Source: an uncultured Clostridium sp. (GTDB lineage Bacteria > Bacillota > Clostridia > TANB77 > CAG-508). Taken from it: a stretch of DNA of 33,640 bases. The translations under genes were made by a program, and so were the position numbers. The DNA is taken from NCBI GenBank assembly GCA_930989765.1, contig CAKNNA010000018.1, positions 1-33,640 on the forward strand, in the 5' to 3' direction. The notes beneath the pieces are model-generated. The model saw only the letters and a program-made list of their open reading frames with translations. It was not told the origin of the DNA and made no database searches. The first letter of the stretch is position 1. Every line of letters starts with the position of its first letter. Shown piece after piece: positions 1-8,031 of the stretch.

Positions 1-24
1 AAGAAAAACTCAAATATTATAAAA

Positions 25-2277
25 ATGCATTCAGATTTTTCTTCACAAAATTTCATATATACTAAAAATTTGAGAAACACTTTTATAGTAATAATTTTAA
101 TTATGGTACTTTTAATTGTAAGAATTGGTTTCCTTCAATTTGTAGAAGGAAGTTACCTTAAAGAACTTGCATATAATCAGCAAGCAATAAACCAAATTAT
201 TAGCCCTAAACGTGGAAATATTTATGATAGTACTGGGCAAATTCTTGCAACAAGTGCACAAGTTGATACAATAACGATAAACCCAAAAAGTATAAAAGGC
301 AAAAATGATGAAGAAACAAAGGCATTAAAAGAAAAAGTAGCACAAGGATTATCAGAAATTTTTGAATTAGATTATAATGAAACACTAGAAAAAGTAAATA
401 GTACATCACAAGTAGAAACAATAGCAAGAAAAGTAGAAAAAGATAAGGTTGATAGTTTAAATAAATGGATGGAAGAAAATAAAATATCTACAGGAATAAA
501 TATAGATGAAGATACTAAAAGATATTATCCAAAGAATAATCTTTTATCTCATGTACTTGGTTTTTGTGGATCTGATAATGATGGAATGTATGGAATTGAA
601 TATGAGTGGAATAGAACACTTGCTGGAACACCAGGTAAAATTGTAAGTTCAAAAGATGTTAATTCACAAGAAATTCCAAACACAGAAGAATCATATATAG
701 CACCTGAAAATGGAAGTGATATAACACTTACAATAGATGTAAAAATTCAAACAATAGTTGAAAAATATTTAAAACAAGCATGTATTGATAATGAATGTTC
801 AAAAGGTGGATCTTGTATAGTTATGGACCCAAAAACAGGCGATATTTATGCTATGGCAAACTATCCTGATTTTGATTTGAATAATCCTGATACACCAAAC
901 GAGACACTAGCAGCTACATATGACACATTAAATGCAGAAGAAAAAAGTAATGCACTATTTTCAATGTGGAAAAATAAAGCAATATCTGACATTTATGAGC
1001 CAGGATCAGTCTTTAAACTAATTACTGCATCTGTAGCATTAGAAGAAAATATAACAGAAGCAGATATTGAAAAAGATTTTAATTGTATAGGATATGAAAA
1101 ATTTGAAGATTCAAGTAGATCTAAGCCACTTACAATAAACTGTTGGAAATACTATGATCCTCATGGATACCAAACTTTAACAGAAGCTCTAGAGAATTCT
1201 TGTAACCCAGCATTTATGCAACTTGCAGCTAGAATAACAGCACCAACATTATATAAATATTACCATGCATTTGGTCTTTTTGATAAAACAGGAATAGACC
1301 TTCCAGGTGAATCAAATTCTGTTATTTTAGACTTAGATAAAGTAGGAGAAGTAGAACTTGCAACAGCAGCATTTGGACAAAGGACAGTAAATATTACACC
1401 ACTTCAAATGATTACAGCAGTATCAGCAATTGCAAATGATGGTATTTTAATGAAACCTAGAATAGTTAAACAAACAACAAACACAGATACAGGAGCTGTT
1501 ACAACTATAGAGCCTACTCAAGTAAGACAAGTAATATCAAAAGAGACTGCAGATACAATGAAAAGCATGATGGAATCTGTTGTAGTTAATGGAACTGGTG
1601 GAAGGGCAGCAGTTAGTGGATATTCTGTGGGAGGAAAAACAGGTACCTCAGAACCAATAGAAGGAAGTGAAGAAGAAGGATATGTTTCTTCATATATAGC
1701 TATTTCTCCAGTTGAAGATACTAAAGTAGTTATTTTAGTAACATTATTCGACCCACAAAATGAAAAAAATGGTCATAATGGTGGACAAATTGCTGCACCA
1801 GTGGTATCACAAATGTTAACAGAAATTCTACCATATCTTGGAGTACCATCAAATGAAGAGCAAAACACAACAAATACAGAGAATTTAATAACTGTTAAGG
1901 ATATTAGAAATAAAACAATAACAGAAGCTGAGAAAATTTTAAATGACTTAGGTTTAAAAACAAAAATAAACACAACTAATGATAAAAATAGTACTATAGT
2001 TGTAGATCAAGTTCCAAAACCAGGAGTAGCGCTTTCTAAAGACTCTGTAGTTGTATTATATGATGAAGATAATAGTGTTAGAACATCTGTTACAGTACCG
2101 GATTTAACTGGAAAAACAGCACAGCAAGCAACAAGTATACTTAAGAACTTAAATTTAAATATTTCAATTACTGGCTCAGGGGGAGTCGTCTCTCAAGATC
2201 CAGCTAAAGAAACTAAAGTTGAAGAAGGAACTGTTATAAATGTTACTTTATCTTCAACAAATAAAGATACACATTAA
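25..2277 (+). CDS. Class B penicillin-binding protein (FtsI/SpoVD type) with two PASTA domains
   Basis: A DD-transpeptidase that cross-links peptidoglycan at the outer membrane face, 750 aa. One N-terminal membrane anchor lies at about residues 17-38, then a PBP dimerisation region, then the transpeptidase domain with all three active-site motifs: SVFK (Ser328), SCN (392-394) and KTGT (538-541). Two C-terminal PASTA repeats lie at about 612-680 and 690-745. It is a paralogue of the PBP at 9593-11593 and nearly collinear with it, but has one more PASTA repeat. The frame is open to the window edge and no clear ribosome site precedes the ATG at 25. The start is supported mainly because the pre-membrane tail then matches the paralogue in length. 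A hairpin terminator follows. Whether this copy serves vegetative division or sporulation cannot be told from sequence alone. Confidence 0.93.
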   Translation: MHSDFSSQNFIYTKNLRNTFIVIILIMVLLIVRIGFLQFVEGSYLKELAYNQQAINQIISPKRGNIYDSTGQILATSAQVDTITINPKSIKGKNDEETKALKEKVAQGLSEIFELDYNETLEKVNSTSQVETIARKVEKDKVDSLNKWMEENKISTGINIDEDTKRYYPKNNLLSHVLGFCGSDNDGMYGIEYEWNRTLAGTPGKIVSSKDVNSQEIPNTEESYIAPENGSDITLTIDVKIQTIVEKYLKQACIDNECSKGGSCIVMDPKTGDIYAMANYPDFDLNNPDTPNETLAATYDTLNAEEKSNALFSMWKNKAISDIYEPGSVFKLITASVALEENITEADIEKDFNCIGYEKFEDSSRSKPLTINCWKYYDPHGYQTLTEALENSCNPAFMQLAARITAPTLYKYYHAFGLFDKTGIDLPGESNSVILDLDKVGEVELATAAFGQRTVNITPLQMITAVSAIANDGILMKPRIVKQTTNTDTGAVTTIEPTQVRQVISKETADTMKSMMESVVVNGTGGRAAVSGYSVGGKTGTSEPIEGSEEEGYVSSYIAISPVEDTKVVILVTLFDPQNEKNGHNGGQIAAPVVSQMLTEILPYLGVPSNEEQNTTNTENLITVKDIRNKTITEAEKILNDLGLKTKINTTNDKNSTIVVDQVPKPGVALSKDSVVVLYDEDNSVRTSVTVPDLTGKTAQQATSILKNLNLNISITGSGGVVSQDPAKETKVEEGTVINVTLSSTNKDTH

Positions 2278-2306
2278 AATAAATATACGAAAATATAATT
2301 AAATAT

Positions 2307-2338
2307 AAACAGCTAGAAATAACATTATCTAGCTGTTT
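2307..2338 (+). terminator. Intrinsic terminator after the PBP gene
   Basis: An 11-bp perfect stem (2307-2317 with 2328-2338) with a 10-nt loop is followed by T-rich sequence. It lies 30 bases after the PBP stop codon. Confidence 0.7.
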
Positions 2339-2525
2339 TAAATTTTATATACAAATATTGTAATTTGTTATAAAATTTGCTGTTCTTAATAACTTATAAT
2401 TGTTTTTGTATAAATGAAAAACTTTTGATTTATATATTGAATTTAATAAATTATATTTAGAGCAATAAAATTTTAAGATTATTAATATTATCCATTTATA
2501 TAGAAAAAAGTTAAAATAAAATTTT

Positions 2526-3162
2526 TTATAAGATTTTTTCATTTTTCCAATATAAATCAATTAGTCTGTCTAATTTCTTTATTTTATAGTTTAGTTTCTT
2601 TACTTTTTCACATTCATCATAATTTTGTCCTTTTAAGTATGTCATCCATTGCTCTTCGCCGAGTCATTGTTTCTAAAAAATTTGATTGAAATTTCTCTAA
2701 TTCTAATATATGTAGCTCTATATCTTCTTGTGAACTAATTTGAGATGGGGTAGATATAAATATTTTTTTATGATAGCAAAAAGAACTGTAATAATTTGAA
2801 TCAAGTATATTTATAGTTTTAGTTTTTGAAATTTTTCTATTATCTTCATATTCAATCTGGTTTGTATGTATTTGGCAATAATACATAAGAAGTTTTGTTT
2901 GTATATATATGCCATCTAATATTTGTATGCCAACATTTAATTCTTCATTTTCATTTGTTGTTATTCTTACATCAGCTATTCCAAAATTTTCTTCTGATGG
3001 AAGATATTTAGCCCTTTTTTCTAAATATGGATTTAAAAATATTTTTTCGATTTTAATATTTAGAATGGCCTCGATAAAATTTTGCAGGATATCTAAACTG
3101 TAGTTTGAATTTAAAACTTTTCTTAGAACAAAACTTCTTTTTGCTATAAATTTTTTGTTCAT
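2526..3162 (-). CDS. Rpn/PD-(D/E)XK nuclease-like transposase protein, read through a +1 shift at CGG
   Basis: The zero-frame ORF (3162 to 2617) resembles the Rpn / PDDEXK_2 'putative transposase' family but ends abnormally. Skipping the C of the in-frame CGG at 2661-2659 (codon 168) restores a 211-aa protein. Its new tail begins GEEQWMTYLKGQ and continues to a KLDRLIDLYWKNEK-like end, the usual C-terminal style of this family. The nuclease motif is D64...x-I-Q80. The position normally held by the catalytic Glu (E-x-Q) is Gly78, so DNA cleavage activity is doubtful. An AAGGAGG lies about 14 bases upstream of the ATG, which is long. The gene is solitary, with no terminal inverted repeats seen. 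It could be a decayed pseudogene, but the same CGG shift occurs in three other genes here. Confidence 0.75.
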
Positions 3163-3265
3163 TTAAGTAATGCAATCCTCCTTTCTATTTTTTGTAATAA
3201 ATTTTAAATTTCTAGAAGATATTTTTGACATATATTGATAAAAAAACGATAGAATTTAAACTAAT

Positions 3266-3295
3266 TTGAATTTTAAATAAATAAAGAATTATAAT
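3266..3295 (+). promoter_or_regulatory. Putative sigma-A promoter for the sortase gene
   Basis: TTGAAT (3266-3271) and TATAAT (3290-3295) are separated by 18 bases. This would give a leader of roughly 245 bases before the sortase start. The rest of 3296-3533 is AT-rich, with no convincing gene. Confidence 0.5.
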
Positions 3296-3546
3296 TCATT
3301 TACTGTTAGTATAGTTTGTAAAGAACATTATGTCAATGTTTTTTTCAAAATTCTATAATGTTTTCATCGCAAAAAATGACAATATTAAAACTAAACAGTT
3401 ATATTTTAACTTATATATTAGTTATTTTTTTTTGTTTTGTACACTAATAGTAAACAAGAATGAAGATAATGTTAAAACTAAATTAGGTATTGCAGATAAA
3501 TTTTCAATATGTTATAATAAATTAAGATTGAAAAAAGGAGAAATAT

Positions 3547-4356
3547 ATGAATCAGATATTGGTAACAAAAAAATTATATATTACACCAGAACTGAAACGC
3601 AAAAAGAAAGCATATAAATTTGATTTTATAATATCAATTTTTCTAATTTGTATATTAGCTTCATGTTACATATATGCAGAATATGACAGAAATAAAAATG
3701 AAGCTATTTCCAGAGAAGTTTTAGCAAATTTAAGTATAGAAGGTCAAGATAATACAGTTGCAAATACAGATATATTAACTGTAATTTTAAATAGTACAGA
3801 AGAAGATGAAGGATATACAACAATTAGAGAAAAAGAAGAGGTAGCTGAAACACCAACAGAAAGTCAAACCGGAACTAGTGTGCAAAGTAATGAAAATAGC
3901 ATTAATAAAAATGTTTATGAATATAATAATTCAGCATATGGTTATAATTACGCAAAAGTAGGTAGTATATCTATTCCAAAAATAGGTGTAAATTACTCAA
4001 TAGTTAAAGGAGCAACTGGTACATTAGAAGAAACAGAAGCACTTCTTAAAATGTCACCTTGTGAGTTTTGGGGATATGGAATAAATGAGGTTGGAAACTA
4101 TTGTATTACAGGGCATAATTATAGAAATAAAAAATTTTTTAGCAAAGTCCCAACATTAGTAAATGGAGACATAATTGAAATTACCGGAAAAGGTGAGACA
4201 GTAAAATATGCAGTTTATGATAAATATGAAGTAGACCCAAAAGATAATAGCTGTACAAGTCAGCTTACAAATGGAAACAGAGAAATTACTTTAATTACTT
4301 GTACAGACGATAGCTCAGCAAGAGTAATTGTAAAAGCAAGAGAAGTAAAAGGTTAA
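3547..4356 (+). CDS. Sortase family transpeptidase
   Basis: A membrane-anchored cysteine transpeptidase that would attach surface proteins to the wall or to each other, 269 aa. A membrane segment lies at about residues 27-45, then a low-complexity acidic/Thr-Ser linker (about 50-130), then the sortase beta-barrel. Catalytic residues are visible: His190 in TGHN, Cys252 in TLITC and Arg259 seven residues later. AAGGAG precedes the ATG at a normal distance. An overlapping ORF from 3330 in another frame has no ribosome site or family features and is ignored. No LPXTG-type substrate is encoded in the window, so the substrate is unknown. The class (B- or D-like) cannot be assigned safely. A strong terminator follows. 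Confidence 0.9.
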   Translation: MNQILVTKKLYITPELKRKKKAYKFDFIISIFLICILASCYIYAEYDRNKNEAISREVLANLSIEGQDNTVANTDILTVILNSTEEDEGYTTIREKEEVAETPTESQTGTSVQSNENSINKNVYEYNNSAYGYNYAKVGSISIPKIGVNYSIVKGATGTLEETEALLKMSPCEFWGYGINEVGNYCITGHNYRNKKFFSKVPTLVNGDIIEITGKGETVKYAVYDKYEVDPKDNSCTSQLTNGNREITLITCTDDSSARVIVKAREVKG

Positions 4357-4390
4357 AATCATTTTATATCAGTATTAAAGCGTTTTTAAT

Positions 4391-4437
4391 AGTATAGATA
4401 AAAGTTTGTTTAAAACAATTTTTATCTATACTTTTTT
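4391..4437 (+). terminator. Intrinsic terminator after the sortase gene
   Basis: A 13-bp stem (4391-4403 with 4420-4432) is followed by a run of six T (4432-4437). Confidence 0.85.
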
Positions 4438-4462
4438 AAATTTAAATAAAAATATTTAAGTT

Positions 4463-5144
4463 TTAGTTAATTGTTGTACTTGTTGCACCTGTTCCTACAA
4501 CATCTTCTTGTAAAGAACGCCAAGTATTACATCCAACAATTCCATCTGCAGCTAAACCTCTTGAACGTTGATAACTAATTACAGCATTTTGAGTAGCCGG
4601 ACCAAAAATCCCATCTAAGCCATTAGTTCTATATCCCAATGTATTTAAATCATCTTGAGCAATTAATACATAATTACTAAGGCTTCCTCTTCTTATAGTA
4701 GGGTAACCTCCTGTGCTACAGGCTGGTTTGCCGAAATCTTTTGTCAAAATGTACCCATGTAGGTGTAAGATTAATTGGTTCGACATATGACCATACTCCA
4801 GAATCATTTGCACTATTCCATAAACGAGTTCTTTGCACTTGAGTTAATCTCTGCCCAACATCAAATGCTACACCAGCATAATGTTGACTTTGGTTTCCGT
4901 GTCCACCTTCATAAGGTCTTTTAAATGCAAAACCAACTGGTATAGGAGCACCGAAAATATATCTTTGACTATTCCAGCTTTGCATACATCTTTTTGTTGT
5001 CCATAATATATTACTTTTGCTTGAACCTCTAAATTCTCTTACTCTTAATGTTCCATTTGTATTATATGGCATTGGGTCAGCTTCATTCCTATAATAGGTT
5101 TCCATTCTATCTGTATCATTATTAAATACCAATATTTTTGCCAT
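4463..5144 (-). CDS. M15-type D-Ala-D-Ala peptidase with C-terminal peptidoglycan-binding domain, split by a +1 shift at CGG
   Basis: Two overlapping frames make one 226-aa protein. Residues 1-137 resemble an M15 metallopeptidase with zinc ligands His88 and Asp95 (HYAGVAFD) and His132 (WVHFD). The rest is a PG_binding_1 domain (IFGPATQNAV...ADGIVG). The frames join exactly if the C of the in-frame CGG codon at 4733-4731 (codon 138) is skipped: ...HFDKRF then GKPACSTGG. Without the shift the product ends four residues later (QTSL). The start is the ATG at 5144, because GGAGG lies 10 bases upstream; a longer ORF start at 5162 would put that ribosome site inside the gene. No signal peptide is visible, so export may be non-classical or linked to cell lysis or sporulation. 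The role in wall trimming is inferred from the family. Confidence 0.82.
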
Positions 5145-5230
5145 AAAAAATAATCCTCCCAAAAAAAGTATTTTTATATAATATGAAAGGATTAAATTTT
5201 TGTTACTATTATAATTTCAAAATATTGAAT

Positions 5231-6103
5231 TTAATAATCTAAATTATCATAAAGCAAATCAGAAAGTCTTCCAAAATCATTAATAGTTAAATTTTCAGCT
5301 CTTATATTTTTAGGTAAATTTAAATCATTTAAAACTTTAATTCCAAAATCTTTAGAAGGAAAAATTTTAGAATTTGTAAGAGAATTTAGCAAAGTTTTTC
5401 TCCTTTGCATAAAACTATTTTTAATAACTTTAAAAAGAAAAGACTCATTTTTAACTAAAATTGCAGGTGAAGTTCTAATATTTAATTTTATTACTTCAGA
5501 AGTAACATCTGGCTCAGGAATAAAAGAAGTATTAGGAACTTCTAATATTTTTTCAGCAACAGAATAATAATATACAGTATATGTAATTGCACCACAATTT
5601 TTATCTCCAGGAATACAGGTCAATCTATCTGCAACTTCTTTTTGAATCATAACAGTAATACTTTCTAAATCTAACTTTTCTTCTAAAAGTTTCATTATAA
5701 TTGGTGTAGTTATATAATAAGGTAAATTTGAAACTATTTTAGCACTTTGTATATTTTTAAATTTTTTTGCTTCAGAAATTAATTCAGAAATATTTGTTTT
5801 TAAAACATCCAAATTTAAAACTTGGAAATTATCATATAAATAAAATCTGTCATTTAAAATACTTACCATTTTAGGATCTAGTTCAATACATATAACTTTA
5901 CCAGCTTTTTCTAATAAAAAAGAAGTTAAAATACCTAGACCTGGACCTATTTCTATTACAAGGTCATTTTTAGTTATATTACTACAATCTATAATCTCAT
6001 TAATAACATCCATGTTTATTAAAAAATTTTGACCTAGATTTTTATTGGCTTTTATATTATATTTTTTCATTAAAAATTTGGTTTCTTCAATAATATTTTG
6101 CAT
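5231..6103 (-). CDS. rsmA: 16S rRNA dimethyladenosine transferase
   Basis: It dimethylates two adjacent adenosines in the 3'-terminal helix of 16S rRNA during 30S maturation, using S-adenosylmethionine. The protein is 290 aa, usual for the family. Family motifs are visible: NLGQNFL (22-28), the SAM-binding EIGPGLG (51-57), an acidic ELD that contacts the ribose, and the catalytic NLPYY (126-130). AAGGAG precedes the ATG at normal spacing and a strong promoter lies just upstream. It is transcribed alone on the minus strand. Confidence 0.97.
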   Translation of the reverse strand: MQNIIEETKFLMKKYNIKANKNLGQNFLINMDVINEIIDCSNITKNDLVIEIGPGLGILTSFLLEKAGKVICIELDPKMVSILNDRFYLYDNFQVLNLDVLKTNISELISEAKKFKNIQSAKIVSNLPYYITTPIIMKLLEEKLDLESITVMIQKEVADRLTCIPGDKNCGAITYTVYYYSVAEKILEVPNTSFIPEPDVTSEVIKLNIRTSPAILVKNESFLFKVIKNSFMQRRKTLLNSLTNSKIFPSKDFGIKVLNDLNLPKNIRAENLTINDFGRLSDLLYDNLDY

Positions 6104-6124
6104 GATGTATCTCCTTTTTGATAT

Positions 6125-6153
6125 ATTATACTTAAAGTTTAGAAAAATATCAA
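6125..6153 (-). promoter_or_regulatory. Promoter of rsmA
   Basis: Read on the minus strand: TTGATA (6153-6148), a 17-base spacer, TATAAT (6130-6125). Transcription would begin about 15 bases before the rsmA start codon. Confidence 0.8.
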
Positions 6154-6182
6154 GATATTTATTATCAATGAAAAAGCTAAAA

Positions 6183-6223
6183 TGTGCGGTAATGCTCTTA
6201 ACCTAAATTAGCATTACCGCACA
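6183..6223 (-). terminator. Terminator of the XRE regulator gene
   Basis: A perfect 14-bp, comparatively GC-rich stem (6183-6196 with 6210-6223) is followed on the minus strand by T-rich sequence. It lies 15 bases beyond the regulator's stop codon. Confidence 0.8.
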
Positions 6224-6238
6224 TAAAAATACTACTAA

Positions 6239-6694
6239 TTACAAAATTACATCATCTCTATTACTATATTTTTCATATTTAGATAAATTATCTTGCATAT
6301 TAGGTATATTATTTTTTTCTTTAGAAGAATCTTGATATTTAATCAATTCTTTAGTAAGAAATTTAATCAAATTTCTATTATAATCATTCAAAAGGTAATA
6401 ATCTTGCAAAAAAGATTCATCAACCATATTATATGTTAAAGGAGCATCCTCTTGAATTGAATCATTAAAAAGAAAATCTGAACTGATATTAAGAGCTTTA
6501 CATAGGTTAACTATAGTAGTAGCACTTCCAAAAGCAAGGCCACGCTCTAATTGGCTTATGTATCTTGTAGAAAGTTTCAATTTTTCAGCAAGTTGTTCTT
6601 GAGTATAAGGTGTTTTTGATCTAGCAAGTTTAATCTTTTTTCCTATACTTTTTCTAATTTTTTCTTCAGTTTGGATATTGGCATGTTTACTCAT
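6239..6694 (-). CDS. XRE-family helix-turn-helix transcriptional regulator
   Basis: A 151-aa DNA-binding protein. An N-terminal Cro/C1-type HTH covers about residues 16-75 (QEQLAEKL, then STRYISQLERG as recognition region). A charged C-terminal part has no recognised domain. The start is the ATG at 6694 because AGGAGG lies 7 bases upstream; a longer in-frame ORF reaching 6826 has no ribosome site and would cover the promoter. It is monocistronic with its own promoter and terminator, between rsmA and the mraZ operon. The target genes are unknown. The nearby divergent mraZ promoter region is a candidate only by position. Confidence 0.88.
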   Translation of the reverse strand: MSKHANIQTEEKIRKSIGKKIKLARSKTPYTQEQLAEKLKLSTRYISQLERGLAFGSATTIVNLCKALNISSDFLFNDSIQEDAPLTYNMVDESFLQDYYLLNDYNRNLIKFLTKELIKYQDSSKEKNNIPNMQDNLSKYEKYSNRDDVIL

Positions 6695-6719
6695 AAATAG
6701 ACCTCCTTTATTAAACTTT

Positions 6720-6728
6720 AGTATAACA
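6720..6728 (-). promoter_or_regulatory. Extended -10 promoter of the XRE gene
   Basis: On the minus strand the sequence reads TG-T-TATACT (6728-6720), an extended -10 element. The -35 region is weak. It lies about 25 bases upstream of the chosen start codon. Confidence 0.55.
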
Positions 6729-6828
6729 AGGACAAAACCAAAGTTAAATGAACTAAATGTACAACTAGATAGAAGAAAATAGAAACAATGTATCCAATAA
6801 ATAGAAGTAATAATACAAATTATCACTC

Positions 6829-7134
6829 ACAATATGAATTAAATAAATGACAAAATCTTAAAAACAATTGAAATATAGGGATAATATAAGTTTGTAAGAT
6901 AAGATAAAAAAATATTTTGAAAAATTAAAAAGAATTTAAAATTTTTGCAATCATTTTCACTAAAAAATCATGAAAACATTCTCCAAAAATTTTACATAAG
7001 AAATTATAATGATATTTTGAGTTTTAACTGCTGTTTTTAAGATTATAAATTACATTCTAAAGACTTTTTACAATAATAAAAAATATAAATTGTAAAAACA
7101 ATATAAAAAAATTAAAAAAAATTCTTAAAAACAC
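6829..7134. other. AT-rich intergenic region upstream of mraZ
   Basis: About 300 bases of A/T-rich, low-complexity sequence with no convincing ORF, RNA gene or repeat. It separates the divergent XRE and mraZ transcription units. Confidence 0.6.
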
Positions 7135-7163
7135 TTGAAAAATATAAAAAGTTATATTAAAAT
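7135..7163 (+). promoter_or_regulatory. Promoter of the mraZ (dcw) operon
   Basis: TTGAAA (7135-7140), a 17-base spacer and TAAAAT (7158-7163). The predicted transcription start, near 7170, falls at the edge of the MraZ boxes, fitting an autorepressed promoter. Confidence 0.75.
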
Positions 7164-7170
7164 CTAAATG

Positions 7171-7200
7171 AAGTGGTAGAAAGTGTCACGAAGTGGTAAA
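7171..7200 (+). promoter_or_regulatory. MraZ operator: three direct repeats, 10-bp period
   Basis: Three AAGTG(G/T) boxes begin at 7171, 7181 and 7191, exactly one helical turn apart and directly after the -10 box. This matches the known MraZ-binding pattern (AAAGTG[T/G] direct repeats described in Mollicutes, TGGG-type repeats in other bacteria). MraZ, encoded just downstream, should bind here and control its own operon. Confidence 0.85.
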
Positions 7201-7223
7201 ATTTATAAAGAGGTGAAATCAAT

Positions 7224-7649
7224 TTGTTAATGGGTGAATATGAGCATTCACTAGATGCAAAAGGAAGATTAATAATGCCAGCCAAACTAAGACAAGATAT
7301 AGGAGATAAATTCATTTTAAGCAAAGGCTTAGATGGATGTCTATTTGCATTTTCAATGCAAGAATGGCTAAACTTCGAAACAAAATTAAAATCACTTCCA
7401 CTATCAGATAAAAATGCTAGAAGCTTTGTAAGGTTTTTTTTAGCAGGAGCCACAGAATGTGAAATAGATAAACAAGGAAGATTTCTAATTCCAAATAATT
7501 TAAGACAAGTTGCAAAATTAGAAAAAGAAGCAGTCATAATTGGAGTTGGAACAAGACTTGAAATATGGAATAAAGAAATTTGGCAACAATGTGATGAAAA
7601 TATATCAGCAGAAGAAATAGCAGAAAATATGGCAAATTTAGGAATATAG
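7224..7649 (+). CDS. mraZ: Transcriptional regulator MraZ
   Basis: A DNA-binding regulator of the division/cell-wall (dcw) cluster, 141 aa, with two SpoVT-AbrB-like halves: [10 protein letters not shown] (11-20) and [13 protein letters not shown] (82-94). The start is the TTG at 7224, giving the family-typical [11 protein letters not shown] beginning. GAGGTG lies 8 bases upstream, while the ATG at 7230 would be 14 bases away. It is first gene of the cluster, and its predicted operator overlaps the transcription start. A long A-rich spacer separates it from rsmH. Confidence 0.97.
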   Translation: MLMGEYEHSLDAKGRLIMPAKLRQDIGDKFILSKGLDGCLFAFSMQEWLNFETKLKSLPLSDKNARSFVRFFLAGATECEIDKQGRFLIPNNLRQVAKLEKEAVIIGVGTRLEIWNKEIWQQCDENISAEEIAENMANLGI

Positions 7650-8018
7650 ATTTGTATATAACTTGAAAAAGTTTATATAAAAAACTAAAGAAAAACAAAT
7701 TATAAACAAAAGATAAATTATAAAAAGAAAACAAAAGAAATTTATACAAAAGAAAAAATAAAAAAACTATAGATAAAAAGATTAAAAACAAAAGATAAAT
7801 TTACAAAAGACAAAATCCATAAATAAAGTAAAAATAAAAACAAAAGAAGATAAATCTTAAGAAAAAAGCAAAAAAAACCAAAAGATAAAAACAAAACATA
7901 TGATAAAAAAGATCACTATATAAAAACAAAAAAGCATTACAAAAGAAACAAAAAAACCAAAAGAAAAAGCAAAAAATAAAAGCAGCTGGTAAATTTTTTT
8001 GCCAGCTTAAATAATTTT
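7650..8018 (+). other. A-rich spacer with a hairpin between mraZ and rsmH
   Basis: About 370 bases almost devoid of G and T on the plus strand. It contains many copies of ACAAAAGA or close variants (CCAAAAGA, TACAAAAGA). All frames have frequent stops, so it is not coding. It ends in a 10-bp hairpin (7984-7993 with 7998-8007, one G-T pair, four-T loop) just before the rsmH ribosome site. No T-run follows, so it is not a standard terminator. It is probably part of the operon leader for rsmH. Confidence 0.6.
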
Positions 8019-8031
8019 AAGAGGTGAGATT

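Noticed and set aside
2620..2640. Frameshift of the Rpn-like gene at the AAAAGG run
   Set aside because: The upstream CGG join gives a longer stretch matching the family (EEQWMTYLKGQ), while AGG is used freely as Arg in other genes here.
3330..3617. 95-codon ORF upstream of and overlapping the sortase gene
   Set aside because: It has no ribosome site, no family features, and overlaps the well-supported sortase start in another frame. It is taken as chance in AT-rich leader sequence.
6239..6826. Longer XRE protein starting at 6826
   Set aside because: The extension is a hydrophobic, unlikely N-terminus that covers the extended -10 promoter; the ATG at 6694 has a strong ribosome site.
7984..8007. 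Intrinsic terminator between mraZ and rsmH
   Set aside because: The T-run is in the loop rather than after the stem, so it does not fit the standard form.
7650..8018. CRISPR-like array in the A-rich spacer
   Set aside because: The repeated units are short, irregularly spaced and very low in complexity, with no constant repeat or distinct spacers.
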